Shown here piece by piece: positions 1 through 8,523 of a DNA stretch of 64,000 nucleotides. Both the position numbers and the translations under genes were made by a program. The notes beneath the pieces are model-generated. The model was given only the letters and a program-made list of their open reading frames with translations, ran no database searches and was not told where the DNA came from. Origin of the DNA: Marinobacter sp. F4206 (GTDB lineage: Bacteria; Pseudomonadota; Gammaproteobacteria; Pseudomonadales; Oleiphilaceae); assembly GCF_019392195.1 (NCBI RefSeq), contig NZ_JAHXKI010000002.1, forward strand, positions 62,001-126,000, read 5' to 3'. How positions within the stretch are numbered: the stretch's first letter is position 1; each line of letters begins with the position of its first letter.

Positions 1-1
1 C

Positions 2-106
2 ATTGATGACAAACAGCACTTGCGCGTGGTTTTCCTGCCCAGGGAAGATGCCCTTGAGGACGCCATGTCGCGGCTGGGCCGCTTTCTAGGCAACTATCAG
101 CAGTAA
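2..106 (+). CDS. alaA: PLP-dependent aminotransferase, C-terminal end only (AlaA-like)
   Basis: Only the last 34 codons and the stop are in the window; the gene enters from the left edge. The visible tail contains HLRVVFLPRED and ends RLGRFLGNYQQ, which looks like the end of AlaA/YfbQ-type alanine-pyruvate aminotransferases. In related gammaproteobacteria alaA lies next to htpX, as here, with one small gene between. The domain and the catalytic lysine lie outside the window, so the call rests on a short tail plus context. Confidence 0.6.
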   Translation: MDDKQHLRVVFLPREDALEDAMSRLGRFLGNYQQ

Positions 107-116
107 GGGAGTTTCC

Positions 117-584
117 ATGGCTGACATTCATGTGGAGGAATTCTACAAGGACGTTGCGATCGCTCTTGTCCAGCTCTACGGAGCTTTCCCTCGGCGCGTA
201 AACCTGTTTGTGGAGGATATTGCAGGCCCGGACGAGCCGGATGAATTCGGGCTTCACAGCAAACGCCACATGGCGTGCTTTGGCGCGCTCCTCTGGCTGG
301 AGGAAGAAGGCCTGCTTCGCTACGTTGACACGATCCGACAGGAAGCTCTCGACCAGGCGGTTCTGACCCATACCGCCTTTGTGCGCCTCAGCGCCCCTGC
401 TCCGACAGCACTGACAAGGACACTGGGCCAGAGTCATGAACGCGCTGAAGAAAAACTGCCTCCATCGGTGCAAGAGGACCTTTCAACCCATATCCACCTG
501 ATTCGCACGGCGCTGAAAAGTGGCCATTCCGGACGCATCAGCCAGATTGTCCAGGCGACATTTTTCGCCGATGGCAAACATTAA
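117..584 (+). CDS. Small conserved hypothetical protein (155 aa)
   Basis: I do not recognise a named family. It starts 10 bp after the aminotransferase stop with a good ribosome-binding site (AAGGGA), so it is probably co-transcribed with it. The protein is soluble and acidic, with no signal peptide or membrane segment. The N-terminal half (VALVQLYGAFPRRVNLFVEDI, then FGALLWLEEEGLLRY) reads like a winged-helix or helical-bundle fold: a hydrophobic helix followed by a turn and a Leu-rich helix. Residues 95-145 are predicted to be helical and charged. Codon use is like that of its neighbours. Function unknown. Confidence 0.75.
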   Translation: MADIHVEEFYKDVAIALVQLYGAFPRRVNLFVEDIAGPDEPDEFGLHSKRHMACFGALLWLEEEGLLRYVDTIRQEALDQAVLTHTAFVRLSAPAPTALTRTLGQSHERAEEKLPPSVQEDLSTHIHLIRTALKSGHSGRISQIVQATFFADGKH

Positions 585-599
585 ACACCTGCAAAGACA

Positions 600-627
600 T
601 TGAACTTGCGAACCGCGGCCACATAAT
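600..627 (+). promoter_or_regulatory. Candidate sigma-70 promoter of htpX
   Basis: TTGAAC at 600-605 and CATAAT at 622-627 are separated by 16 bp and lie about 50 bp before the htpX start. HtpX genes are often heat-shock controlled. I do not see a convincing sigma-32 pair here, but the -35 element overlaps a TTGAA core. Confidence 0.35.
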
Positions 628-679
628 CCGGTCTTAGGCACAGTTTTTACGTGTTTGACTCATCATTCAGGGATGTAAC

Positions 680-1561
680 ATGCGCATACTGTTGTTTCTG
701 GCCACCAACCTGGCCGTTATCCTGGTCGCAAGCTTTACGCTGAGACTGCTGGGTGTAGACAGCTACCTCTCTCAACACGGCATTCAGTATGGCCCGCTGC
801 TGGCCTTTGCGGCGGTGTTCGGGTTTGCCGGCGCCATCATCTCGCTTCTGATATCGAAGCCCATGGCGAAGTGGAGCACACGGGCGAAGATCATCGAATC
901 CCCCCGCTCCCCAGCCGAACGCTGGCTGATGGATACCGTCGCCGAGCTGGCCAATAATGCCGGCATAGGAATGCCGGAAGTGGCCATTTTCCCGGCTTCC
1001 CAATCCAATGCGTTTGCCACTGGCTGGAACAAGAATGACGCGCTGGTCGCCGTCAGCGAGGGGCTGCTTCACCGCTTTAACAAAGATGAAATCCGCGCCG
1101 TTCTGGGACATGAAATCGGTCACGTCGCCAACGGTGACATGGTCACGCTCGCCCTGATCCAGGGTGTCGTCAACACCTTCGTGATATTCGCCTCCCGGGT
1201 CATCGGCTCGTTCGTTGACCGTGTTATTTTCAAGAACGAGAGCGGCCATGGTATTGGCTTCTTCGTCGTCAGTATTGCCGCGGAAATCGTGTTGGGCATT
1301 CTGGCCAGCACCATCGTGTTCTGGTTCTCCCGTCGACGAGAATTCCGTGCTGATATCGCCGGTGCGCAGTTGGCGGGCAGGTCCGCCATGATCAGTGCAT
1401 TGGCGCGCCTGAAACAGGAAAGCGAAGTACCGGACCAGATGCCCGACACGCTGCAGGCATTCGGCATCAACCGCGGCGCCCGTGGCGGACTCAGCGCCAT
1501 GTTCATGACGCACCCGCCGCTTGAAGACCGTATTCAGGCCCTGCAACAAGCCAGGCTCTAA
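680..1561 (+). CDS. htpX: Membrane metalloprotease HtpX
   Basis: Zinc-dependent M48 endopeptidase of the inner membrane that degrades misfolded membrane proteins alongside FtsH. The protein is 293 aa, the usual length. Two membrane segments lie near residues 3-22 and 38-58, followed by the zinc motif HEIGH at 144-148. Further hydrophobic segments occupy about 155-175 and 190-212, and the third ligand region is [11 protein letters not shown] near 218-228. The C-terminal [12 protein letters not shown] is typical of HtpX. The start has a GGGA ribosome-binding site. A strong terminator follows 10 bp after the stop. Confidence 0.96.
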   Translation: MRILLFLATNLAVILVASFTLRLLGVDSYLSQHGIQYGPLLAFAAVFGFAGAIISLLISKPMAKWSTRAKIIESPRSPAERWLMDTVAELANNAGIGMPEVAIFPASQSNAFATGWNKNDALVAVSEGLLHRFNKDEIRAVLGHEIGHVANGDMVTLALIQGVVNTFVIFASRVIGSFVDRVIFKNESGHGIGFFVVSIAAEIVLGILASTIVFWFSRRREFRADIAGAQLAGRSAMISALARLKQESEVPDQMPDTLQAFGINRGARGGLSAMFMTHPPLEDRIQALQQARL

Positions 1562-1565
1562 ACGC

Positions 1566-1595
1566 AAAAACCGGGGCAAACGCCCCGGTTTTTTA
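1566..1595 (+). terminator. Rho-independent terminator, probably bidirectional
   Basis: Stem CCGGGGC (1571-1577) pairs with GCCCCGG (1582-1588) around the loop AAAC. It is flanked by five As on the left and a run of Ts on the right, so it can serve both htpX (plus) and pdxB, which ends at 1610 on the minus strand. Confidence 0.85.
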
Positions 1596-1609
1596 GTTCG
1601 GATGGTCGG

Positions 1610-2767
1610 TCAGATTTTCAGCTTGAACCCGATCGCCCGAAAGCTGTCCTGCAGGGATTTGCTGGTTCCCTTCAACTGGACTTTCAGGCTGGAGCATTCC
1701 CGGCGCACCGGATAGTCCCGCCGTAACCGGTCAAAGGCAGCAGCCCTCTCTTCGGCTGAACCGGCCATGGCCACTCGCAGACGGGCATCATCCTGCCTTG
1801 GATCATAGCACGCCCTCAAGGCAATCCGGATGGCCTCGTCCTCCTCCGCGGCGCTGGTGAACGAAACCTTACTCAGGGCGGGTTCCGGTAGGAACTGACC
1901 GGCCTTTTTCCGTATCGGCAGGCCCAGGTAGTCGCTTAGCGCCCGGTAAATCATCTCAGTACCCTGAACTTTGCCTTCAAGGCTGTAGCCCGCAATATGC
2001 GGCGTAGCAAGCCACACCCGGTCAACCAGCTCCGGATCGATGCGGGGTTCCCGCTCCCAGACATCCAGCGCCACAACCGGAGCGTTCCCCCCCTGCGCCA
2101 GACGGGCATGCAACGCCTCGGTATTGATCACTTCGCCACGACCGGCGTTAATCAGCAACTGATCCGCGGTCAACGACGCCAGCTGGCTTTCATCCAGCAA
2201 ATGATACGTGGCATGTTTCTGGTCACGAGTAAGGGGCGTATGCAGTGTGATCACATCGCATTCCAGGGCCTCTTCGAGGGACACGAACTCCTGGCCGCCA
2301 TCATCTTCGCGTTCGGCTCGTGGCGGGTCGCACAAACGCACCTCAAAACCCAGCCGTTCAAGCTTGTGGGCAAGTTCACCGCCGACATTTCCCACTCCGA
2401 CAATGCCCACGCTCATGCGCGTCCAGTCGTCCAGCGCACGCCGTTCTGCATGGAGAGAAAGCACAGCAAGGACGTACTCGGCGACGCTGTCAGCGTTGCA
2501 GCCGGGCGCGGCAGAAAACCGGATACCTTTTTGTGCCAACCAGTCACGATCAACATGATCCGTTCCAATGGTTGCCGTACCCACAAAACGGACGCGACTG
2601 CCTTCCAACAGTTCCGGGCCGACACGGGTAACCGAACGTACCAGAAGCACATCCGCGTCACGGACATCGCTAGCTGTCATCGTCCGGCCGGATACCCGAC
2701 GTATCTCCCCAAAGTCCCCGAAGAACGAATCCAGTAGGGGAATGTTTTCATCTGCTACGATCAACAT
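1610..2767 (-). CDS. pdxB: Erythronate-4-phosphate dehydrogenase
   Basis: Second enzyme of the DXP-dependent pyridoxal phosphate pathway; it oxidises 4-phosphoerythronate with NAD. The 385-aa protein starts MLIVADENIPLLDSFF, a PdxB hallmark. The Rossmann motif VGIVGVGNVGGEL lies near 122-134, GTATIGTDHVD lies in the N-terminal part, and the catalytic region contains INAGRGEVI and ATPHIAGYS. The C-terminal PdxB dimerisation domain is present. It is the last gene of the epmC-rhlB-pdxB run, 17 bp after rhlB. It depends on PLP metabolism needs rather than on its neighbours. Confidence 0.95.
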   Translation of the reverse strand: MLIVADENIPLLDSFFGDFGEIRRVSGRTMTASDVRDADVLLVRSVTRVGPELLEGSRVRFVGTATIGTDHVDRDWLAQKGIRFSAAPGCNADSVAEYVLAVLSLHAERRALDDWTRMSVGIVGVGNVGGELAHKLERLGFEVRLCDPPRAEREDDGGQEFVSLEEALECDVITLHTPLTRDQKHATYHLLDESQLASLTADQLLINAGRGEVINTEALHARLAQGGNAPVVALDVWEREPRIDPELVDRVWLATPHIAGYSLEGKVQGTEMIYRALSDYLGLPIRKKAGQFLPEPALSKVSFTSAAEEDEAIRIALRACYDPRQDDARLRVAMAGSAEERAAAFDRLRRDYPVRRECSSLKVQLKGTSKSLQDSFRAIGFKLKI

Positions 2768-2784
2768 GATGCTGTCCGGCCCTG

Positions 2785-4065
2785 TCAGTTCCTGCGCTGG
2801 CGCTGATTGCGGCCACCGGGGCCCCCGCGACCACCCTGGGGGCGTCGACCGCGCTTACGGGTAATCGGTGGATTTTCCATTGCCACCATCAGCGCCTCAT
2901 CCGGCACCGCTGTTTTCAGCTTCTGGCTGATGTAGGTCTCGATGGCCGGCAGTGCGAAGGAATCATCCTCCCCGGCAAAACTGACCGAGACCCCATGCTT
3001 GCCCGCTCGTCCGGTCCGGCCAATGCGGTGCACGTAATCTTCTGCGTTGTCCGGAAGATTGTAGTTGAAAACGTGAGTCACGCCGTTGACGTGAATGCCA
3101 CGCCCGGCGACATCAGTGGCAACCAGTACCTGAATGCTCCCTTTCTTGAACTGATCCAGTGTCTTCAGGCGTTTGTTCTGGGCAATCTCCCCGGACATCA
3201 ACGAAACCTTGACGCCCTGGTTGCGCAGGTCCTCTTCGAGATCCCGGCACTGGTCGCGGCGATTGGCGAAAACGATGGCCTTCTCCACCTCCGGTCGCTT
3301 GAGGTAGTTCACCAGCACCGGCAGCTTTTCATCGTCACCGACCAGGTATACCGTTTGCTCGACCCGCTCTGCCGTCTTCTGTTCCGGCTCAATTTCCACA
3401 AACTCGGCGTTCTTGGTCCACATGGACGCAAGATTGAGAACATCCTGGTTAAAGGTGGCACTGAACAGCAGCGTCTGGCGATCTTCCTTGGCGGTACATT
3501 TGCGGATGATGCGTTTCACGTCGGGAATGAAGCCCATGTCGAGCATCCGATCCGCCTCATCCAGGATCAGGATGTCCAACTGATCAAGGAAGACGTCCTG
3601 GGAGCCCAGGAAATCAATCAGTCGCCCCGGTGTTGCCACCAGAATATCCACGACCTCATTCTGCAACTGGTCCCGCTGTTTGTCGTAGTTCATGCCGCCC
3701 ACGACGGTCACCACATTATGGCCGGTGTGCTGACACAGTTGCTCCGCGTCCTTGGCGATTTGCATCGCCAGCTCCCGCGTGGGCGCCAGGGCGAGAACCC
3801 GGGGCTCAGAGGCAAAGCGTTCCTTCTCCGGAATTGGGGTTTCGAGCAGGGTCTGGATCGCGGTGATCAGGAAAGCCGCGGTTTTCCCAGTGCCGGTCTG
3901 CGCCTGGCCAATCAGGTCCTCACACGCAAGTGTCCACGGCAGGGTCTCCGCCTGGATTGGCGTGCAGTACTCAAATCCAATCGCCGTAATGGCATCCAGC
4001 AAACGTTTATCCAGATTCAGATCCTGGAATCGAAGATCGCCAGTGTGCTTTGGGTCAGATGTCAT
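2785..4065 (-). CDS. rhlB: DEAD-box ATP-dependent RNA helicase RhlB-like
   Basis: A 426-aa superfamily 2 RNA helicase. It has the Q motif (FEYCTPIQAETLP near 31-43), motif I AQTGTGKT, Ia PTRELA, motif II DEAD (ILDEADRMLDMGF), motif III SAT, and C-terminal motifs including RGIHV and HRIGRTGRAG. The tail is a short Arg/Gly-rich stretch suited to RNA binding. It resembles RhlB, a partner of the RNase E degradosome, although the DEAD-box paralogues RhlE and SrmB are close relatives. Its start overlaps the epmC stop by 4 bp (ATGA). Confidence 0.9.
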   Translation of the reverse strand: MTSDPKHTGDLRFQDLNLDKRLLDAITAIGFEYCTPIQAETLPWTLACEDLIGQAQTGTGKTAAFLITAIQTLLETPIPEKERFASEPRVLALAPTRELAMQIAKDAEQLCQHTGHNVVTVVGGMNYDKQRDQLQNEVVDILVATPGRLIDFLGSQDVFLDQLDILILDEADRMLDMGFIPDVKRIIRKCTAKEDRQTLLFSATFNQDVLNLASMWTKNAEFVEIEPEQKTAERVEQTVYLVGDDEKLPVLVNYLKRPEVEKAIVFANRRDQCRDLEEDLRNQGVKVSLMSGEIAQNKRLKTLDQFKKGSIQVLVATDVAGRGIHVNGVTHVFNYNLPDNAEDYVHRIGRTGRAGKHGVSVSFAGEDDSFALPAIETYISQKLKTAVPDEALMVAMENPPITRKRGRRPQGGRGGPGGRNQRQRRN

Positions 4066-4652
4066 ACAGTCTCAGTTTTCCTCGGGATGTTCAGTGCGGA
4101 ACTCAGCGGAGCAATGCGTCGGGCATCCTGATACCAGGATTCGAGCACCGTATCAGCGGTTCCATAAAAGGTTCTCAGTGCGTCAAAAAATTGTCCGGCT
4201 CGTTGCGGCAACCCATCCGACAGGTATTGCCCAGCCTGCTCCCGGACCTTCCGCCGGAAGCCCCGCTCATCCGCTGGACCATCACCGGAGAGGTTATCCA
4301 CACTGATATGAAACCGGGACCCGGCTGCCAGAGAGAACAGCCACTCCAGCGCCTGGGGTTTAACCTCCACCTGCTCGAACACCTGTTGCTGTTCCGGTGT
4401 TCGACCATCAGGACAGTACCAGTAACCGTAATCATGAAGCGTGCGACGGCGCTCACCGGCAATACACCAGTGGCTGATTTCATGCAAGGCGCTGGCATAA
4501 TAACCGTGCGCAAAAACAATCTGCGCAAGCCCGTCCGGCGTAGCGGCAGGCAGGTATTCAGGCTCGTCACTGCCTTTGACCAGAATTGTCCGGTAGTCTT
4601 CCCGAAACAGGTCATTAAACAGCATGATAAGATCATTTGGACTGTGATTCAT
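4062..4652 (-). CDS. epmC: Elongation factor P hydroxylase EpmC (YfcM family)
   Basis: Hydroxylates the beta-lysylated lysine of EF-P, the last step of that modification in Escherichia coli. The open frame extends upstream, but I take the start at 4652 (MNHSPNDL), giving 196 aa, close to the E. coli 182 aa. The diagnostic stretch AHGYYASALHEISHWCIAG lies near 51-70 and carries the likely metal ligands HE..H. The ribosome-binding site is weak. EpmA and EpmB are not in the window. The gene is divergent from dsbD. Confidence 0.9.
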   Translation of the reverse strand: MNHSPNDLIMLFNDLFREDYRTILVKGSDEPEYLPAATPDGLAQIVFAHGYYASALHEISHWCIAGERRRTLHDYGYWYCPDGRTPEQQQVFEQVEVKPQALEWLFSLAAGSRFHISVDNLSGDGPADERGFRRKVREQAGQYLSDGLPQRAGQFFDALRTFYGTADTVLESWYQDARRIAPLSSALNIPRKTETV

Positions 4653-4809
4653 TGGCTCGCTATTGTGCGACTTTACAGCGATCAATACCAGAGGGAACTT
4701 TGAGGTCCCGACTTTGTCCACTGGCTTCGAAAGCCCCGGCGAGAACGGAACGGTCCGCGGGTGCACAGAACCCGAGTAAAACGAACAGCTAAAGGAATCA
4801 GAACAACCC

Positions 4810-6714
4810 ATGACAGTATCCGCTGCGGTTTTCAAGAACTGTCGACGCGCCCTCACCCTGACCCACCTGCTGATGCTTTTGGCTCTTCTGGCGGTGACCG
4901 GAACAGCCTCCGCCCTGGGTACGAGCGGCAACTCCCTGTTTGGAGCTGACAACAACACCTTCCTGCCGGTGGACGAGGCCCTCCCGTTCAGTTACAGCAC
5001 TGACACCGGCTCCGTTGTTCTGTCCTGGAACATCACACCCGGTCATTACCTGTATCGGGATCGCGTCAGTGTCACCTCGGTGACCGAGGGCGTTCAAATT
5101 GGTGAGCCCTCGTTCTCGCAGAACGGGCAGGTTGTTGAGGATGAGTTCTTCGGCGAAGTCACCGTTTTCTATGACCCAATAGAGGTGCGGCTCCCGGTTT
5201 CCCTGCCAGACGGGGTGCGCGAAGCCCAACTTCAGGTTACCTACCAGGGATGCGCGGAGGCGGGCCTGTGCTATCCGCCCCAGACTCGCGATGCACTTTA
5301 CTACCCCGGCAATTCGGCCAGTCCGGACCCAACCTCTTCCCCTGCGGCGGGAACGGCGCCCCTCGGCCGGGACAGCGGCACTGCGGCTCCCGTGGACACT
5401 TCGTCAGCTACTGGCCTGGCAGGCTTTCTTTCCCGGCAATCCTCGTTCGTTATCGTAGGTGTCTTCTTCCTGCTCGGGCTCGGGCTGACGTTCACCCCCT
5501 GCGTGCTTCCCATGGTGCCCATCATCTCAACTCTGGTTTCCAGCCATAATACCCGCACCTCCGGTCACGCCCTGATGTTATCCATCAGTTATGTTCTGGG
5601 AATGGCCCTGACATACGCGGTCGCCGGGGTTCTGACGGGTTTACTGGGGGCAAGCTTCAATCTCCAGGCGCAGTTGCAGTCGCCCTGGGTCCTCGGCGTC
5701 TTTGCCACACTCTTTGTGGTTTTCGCCCTGTCCATGTTCGATCTGTTCGAAATCCAGCTGCCGCGCTTTATCCGTGAGCCGCTGGATGATGCCAGCCACC
5801 GACTGACCGGCGGCCGCGTGCTAAGCATTTTCGGTATCGGGGCACTGTCGGCTTTAATTGTTTCACCCTGCGTTTCCGCACCACTTGCCGGTAGCCTTCT
5901 CTACATTTCGACCACCCAGGACGCTCTGATCGGGGGCTCGGCGTTGTTTGCACTCGGTCTCGGAATGGGGCTTCCGCTCATACTGGTGGCCGTAGGAGGA
6001 CGCAGGTTCCTGCCCAGCAGCGGGCATTGGATGACCACTGTAAAGCACTTCTATGGAGTGATGTTGCTGGCGGTTGCCATCTGGCTGGTCGAACGCCTGG
6101 TTCCGGCCTGGCTGGCGCTGACGCTCTGGGGCCTTCTGGTTGCCATTACTGGCGTTCAGCTTGGCGCCTTCGATGCAGCAAAAGCCGGTTGGGCACGTAC
6201 CCGAAAGGGTCTGGGGCTGGTAATGTTCGCCTACGGACTGGCGCTGCTTGCCGGCGCCATCGGTGGCGCCAACGATCCACTTCGGCCACTGACGCCCTTT
6301 ACCATAGCGTCGGGCTCCATGCCCACACTGAACAGTCCCGAGCATGCCGGATTCAAGCGGGTGGAAGCGCCGGCCCAGATTCGCGCCATGCTGGAGGAGG
6401 CGCAGGCGCAGAATCGCCCAGTGGTTCTGGATTTCTATGCCGATTGGTGCATATCGTGCAAGGTGATGGAGCGCAACGTATTCAGCGATCCTCAGGTTGC
6501 CCAGGCACTGTCTCCGTATACGCTGTTACAGATCGACGTAACGGACAATACTCCGGAACAGCAGGCCCTTCTTGATGAGCTTGGACTGTTTGGCCCGCCG
6601 GCAATCCTGTTCTATGGCCGGAACGGCGAGGAAATGTCCGGTCAGCGTGTATTGGGTGAAATGAACCGGGATGACTTCATCCGTCACCTGAACGGCCTTC
6701 GATCCGGAGCCTGA
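4810..6714 (+). CDS. dsbD: Thiol:disulfide interchange protein DsbD
   Basis: Carries electrons from cytoplasmic thioredoxin across the inner membrane to periplasmic DsbC/DsbG and CcmG-type proteins. The 634-aa protein has a signal peptide (about 1-36). The periplasmic alpha domain has the redox pair C148 and C154, the central eight-helix beta domain carries FTPCVLP and VSPCVSAP, and a C-terminal thioredoxin-like gamma domain has CISC at 547-550. All six functional cysteines are visible. An AAAGGA ribosome-binding site lies 13 bp before the ATG. Upstream 4653-4809 must hold its promoter. Reduction of apocytochrome thiols links it to the c-type haem proteins of the cco locus. Confidence 0.96.
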   Translation: MTVSAAVFKNCRRALTLTHLLMLLALLAVTGTASALGTSGNSLFGADNNTFLPVDEALPFSYSTDTGSVVLSWNITPGHYLYRDRVSVTSVTEGVQIGEPSFSQNGQVVEDEFFGEVTVFYDPIEVRLPVSLPDGVREAQLQVTYQGCAEAGLCYPPQTRDALYYPGNSASPDPTSSPAAGTAPLGRDSGTAAPVDTSSATGLAGFLSRQSSFVIVGVFFLLGLGLTFTPCVLPMVPIISTLVSSHNTRTSGHALMLSISYVLGMALTYAVAGVLTGLLGASFNLQAQLQSPWVLGVFATLFVVFALSMFDLFEIQLPRFIREPLDDASHRLTGGRVLSIFGIGALSALIVSPCVSAPLAGSLLYISTTQDALIGGSALFALGLGMGLPLILVAVGGRRFLPSSGHWMTTVKHFYGVMLLAVAIWLVERLVPAWLALTLWGLLVAITGVQLGAFDAAKAGWARTRKGLGLVMFAYGLALLAGAIGGANDPLRPLTPFTIASGSMPTLNSPEHAGFKRVEAPAQIRAMLEEAQAQNRPVVLDFYADWCISCKVMERNVFSDPQVAQALSPYTLLQIDVTDNTPEQQALLDELGLFGPPAILFYGRNGEEMSGQRVLGEMNRDDFIRHLNGLRSGA

Positions 6715-6719
6715 TTCTA

Positions 6720-6962
6720 TCAGGCTTGCCCTCGTCGAATCAGAAACACGAACTCCCCGCCCTGCTCCTCATCCTGGACCAGCTCATGGCCGAGGAACTG
6801 GCAGAATCGTGGAATATCCCGGGTGGTCGAGGGATCGGTCGCGCGCACTCGAAGCACCTGTCCCGGCTCTACATCATTGATACGGTTGTGCAGCATCATC
6901 ACCGGCTCTGGACAAAAAAGTCCCCGGGCATCCAGCTCTGCATCGTACTCTGAAGCCGTCAA
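6720..6962 (-). CDS. tusA: TusA/SirA-family sulfur carrier
   Basis: An 80-aa protein with the TusA signature [11 protein letters not shown]; the persulfide-carrying cysteine is C17 and the Pro-rich CPEP motif follows. TusA relays sulfur from IscS to TusBCD for 2-thiouridine in tRNA, and in other bacteria to other acceptors. It is convergent with dsbD (5 bp apart). In several relatives tusA lies near rlmM, as here. Confidence 0.9.
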   Translation of the reverse strand: MTASEYDAELDARGLFCPEPVMMLHNRINDVEPGQVLRVRATDPSTTRDIPRFCQFLGHELVQDEEQGGEFVFLIRRGQA

Positions 6963-7045
6963 AACCTTCTCCTGTTTGAATACCTGATTTTTCCAGAAAA
7001 CCTGCTAAATTATTGTTTATAACAGCGAAAAATTGGAGGCAAGCC

Positions 7046-7336
7046 ATGATTCGGGTGCTGATTGAACGTCACATCGCCGAGACCCTTGAAGACGCCTATG
7101 AGCAACGTGCCCGCAAAGTCCTGCAGCAAGCCGTGGGCGCGCCAGGCTTTATTTCCGGTGAAACCCTGGCTGACAGCCATGATCCCAACCACCGTATCAC
7201 CCTCGCCAACTGGCGTTCTGAGGCCGATTGGGATCGGTGGTACCGCTCCCCGGAACGCCGGGAACTCATGTCGGAGCTGGTCCCAATGATGGACCAGGAC
7301 GAAACCATCACAGTCCTCCAGCAGAGCGCGGTCTAA
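7046..7336 (+). CDS. ABM-fold protein (antibiotic biosynthesis monooxygenase-like)
   Basis: A 96-aa protein. The start at 7046 (MIRVLIERH) is chosen because GGAGGC sits 6 bp upstream; a longer reading from 7013 lacks this. The pattern of an N-terminal beta strand, then GFISGETLAD, ITLANWRSEADWDRWY and ERRELMSELV is that of the ferredoxin-like ABM fold found in small monooxygenases and haem-degrading proteins. No substrate can be inferred. It is divergent from tusA and its last 4 bp overlap the 3' end of rlmM. Confidence 0.8.
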   Translation: MIRVLIERHIAETLEDAYEQRARKVLQQAVGAPGFISGETLADSHDPNHRITLANWRSEADWDRWYRSPERRELMSELVPMMDQDETITVLQQSAV

Positions 7337-8409
7337 CCGGTCCGCTCAATAAAACAGGTGATCTCTTCCCGGTCGTGGTAGAGGTGGCGGGCCCTCAGAT
7401 TATAGCCAATGCCCGCCTCTGCCAGACCGCGAACAATGATATCACGGCAGATCAGCCATTCATCGTAGCGCTTCTTCATCGGCAGCTTGAGGTTGAACAC
7501 CGTATAACGGCAATATCCGCCAGTAAGCCAATCCACCGCCAGCCGCGCCGTTTTACGAGGCTGGTCGACAATGTCGCACACCATCCAGTCAATACCCCGT
7601 TTGGGCCGCCAGCTATAGCCATCGGCCTCAACGTGCTCCACCTGACCGGACGCCATCAGCTCGGGGTTCATCGGGCCGTTATCCACAGCCGTTACCAGCA
7701 TACCCTGGCGCACCAGCTGCCAGGTCCAGCCACCTGGCGCAGCCCCCAGGTCGGCTGCCTTTTTGCCTCCGCCCAGGTAATCCAGCTCCCGTTCCGGCGG
7801 CAGAAAAACCTTCCAGGCCTCCTCCAGCTTGAGCGCCGAGCGACTCGGCGCCGATGCCGGCAAACGAAGCCGGGGGATCCCCCCCACATAGCGGGCCCGG
7901 TTGCCCTCGGGACTATACCCGACCACTGCCTCTGAGAAATCCGGCAACAGGATCTCGAGCCTGGCAGGGGCCGGGGCATTCTGATCGGCCTTCAGAAGGC
8001 CTGCACCACGCAAGCCCCGTGACAGCGGTGAAACCCATTTTCGGGCAAAATTGCCGAGATCGCCATCGGCGTTATTTTCTGACAGCCTGACCTCCAGTCG
8101 GGCACAGCCCGGGTAGCCCCGCTCCAGACTCCGGAGCCCATCGATCACTGCCCCCACCCGATCATGCTCCGGTAGCGGAAAGCGACCCAGCACCACGAAC
8201 CAGTCCCGGACAAACACCAGATCGGCCAGCGCCAGTCGCGACAGGAGATCCTCCGCGGTCTCCGGTCCACCCAGCGAATACCAGACCATGCCCGTACCTT
8301 TATCAGGCTCAAAGAATCCGAAAAAGCCGTGCTCGGCGGCCCGATCCGTCATTTCACGGCCCGCTTCGGCTTCAAAGCCCGGCCGACAGAATGCAAGAAG
8401 CTGTTCCAT
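7333..8409 (-). CDS. rlmM: 23S rRNA 2'-O-ribose C2498 methyltransferase RlmM
   Basis: A SAM-dependent methyltransferase that acts on C2498 of 23S rRNA before assembly of the peptidyl transferase centre. At 358 aa it is close to the E. coli 366 aa. The N-terminal THUMP-like part begins MEQLLAFCRPGFEAEAGREM. The Rossmann methyltransferase domain has motif I ADLGAAPGGWTWQLV near 213-227, and a catalytic K-D-K-E type set is suggested by ID.MVCDI, FNLKLPMKKRY and the C-terminal HDREEITCFI. Confidence 0.95.
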   Translation of the reverse strand: MEQLLAFCRPGFEAEAGREMTDRAAEHGFFGFFEPDKGTGMVWYSLGGPETAEDLLSRLALADLVFVRDWFVVLGRFPLPEHDRVGAVIDGLRSLERGYPGCARLEVRLSENNADGDLGNFARKWVSPLSRGLRGAGLLKADQNAPAPARLEILLPDFSEAVVGYSPEGNRARYVGGIPRLRLPASAPSRSALKLEEAWKVFLPPERELDYLGGGKKAADLGAAPGGWTWQLVRQGMLVTAVDNGPMNPELMASGQVEHVEADGYSWRPKRGIDWMVCDIVDQPRKTARLAVDWLTGGYCRYTVFNLKLPMKKRYDEWLICRDIIVRGLAEAGIGYNLRARHLYHDREEITCFIERTG

Positions 8410-8523
8410 TCAATACCTGTTTTCAGGGGGCCCAGTGCGACCCTTTAAATTTGAAACTGTTTAACATCAAAGTTTGTGTGCTTTAGCTACACTCTTCGCT
8501 CTACTGCTTGCGGGAAACCCCAG

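Noticed and set aside
2995..4131. 378-aa frame antisense to rhlB
   Set aside because: Overlaps a well-supported helicase in full and shows no recognisable motif.
4653..4958. N-terminal extension of epmC
   Set aside because: Runs over the dsbD start on the other strand and contains no conserved sequence; the internal ATG at 4652 gives the family length.
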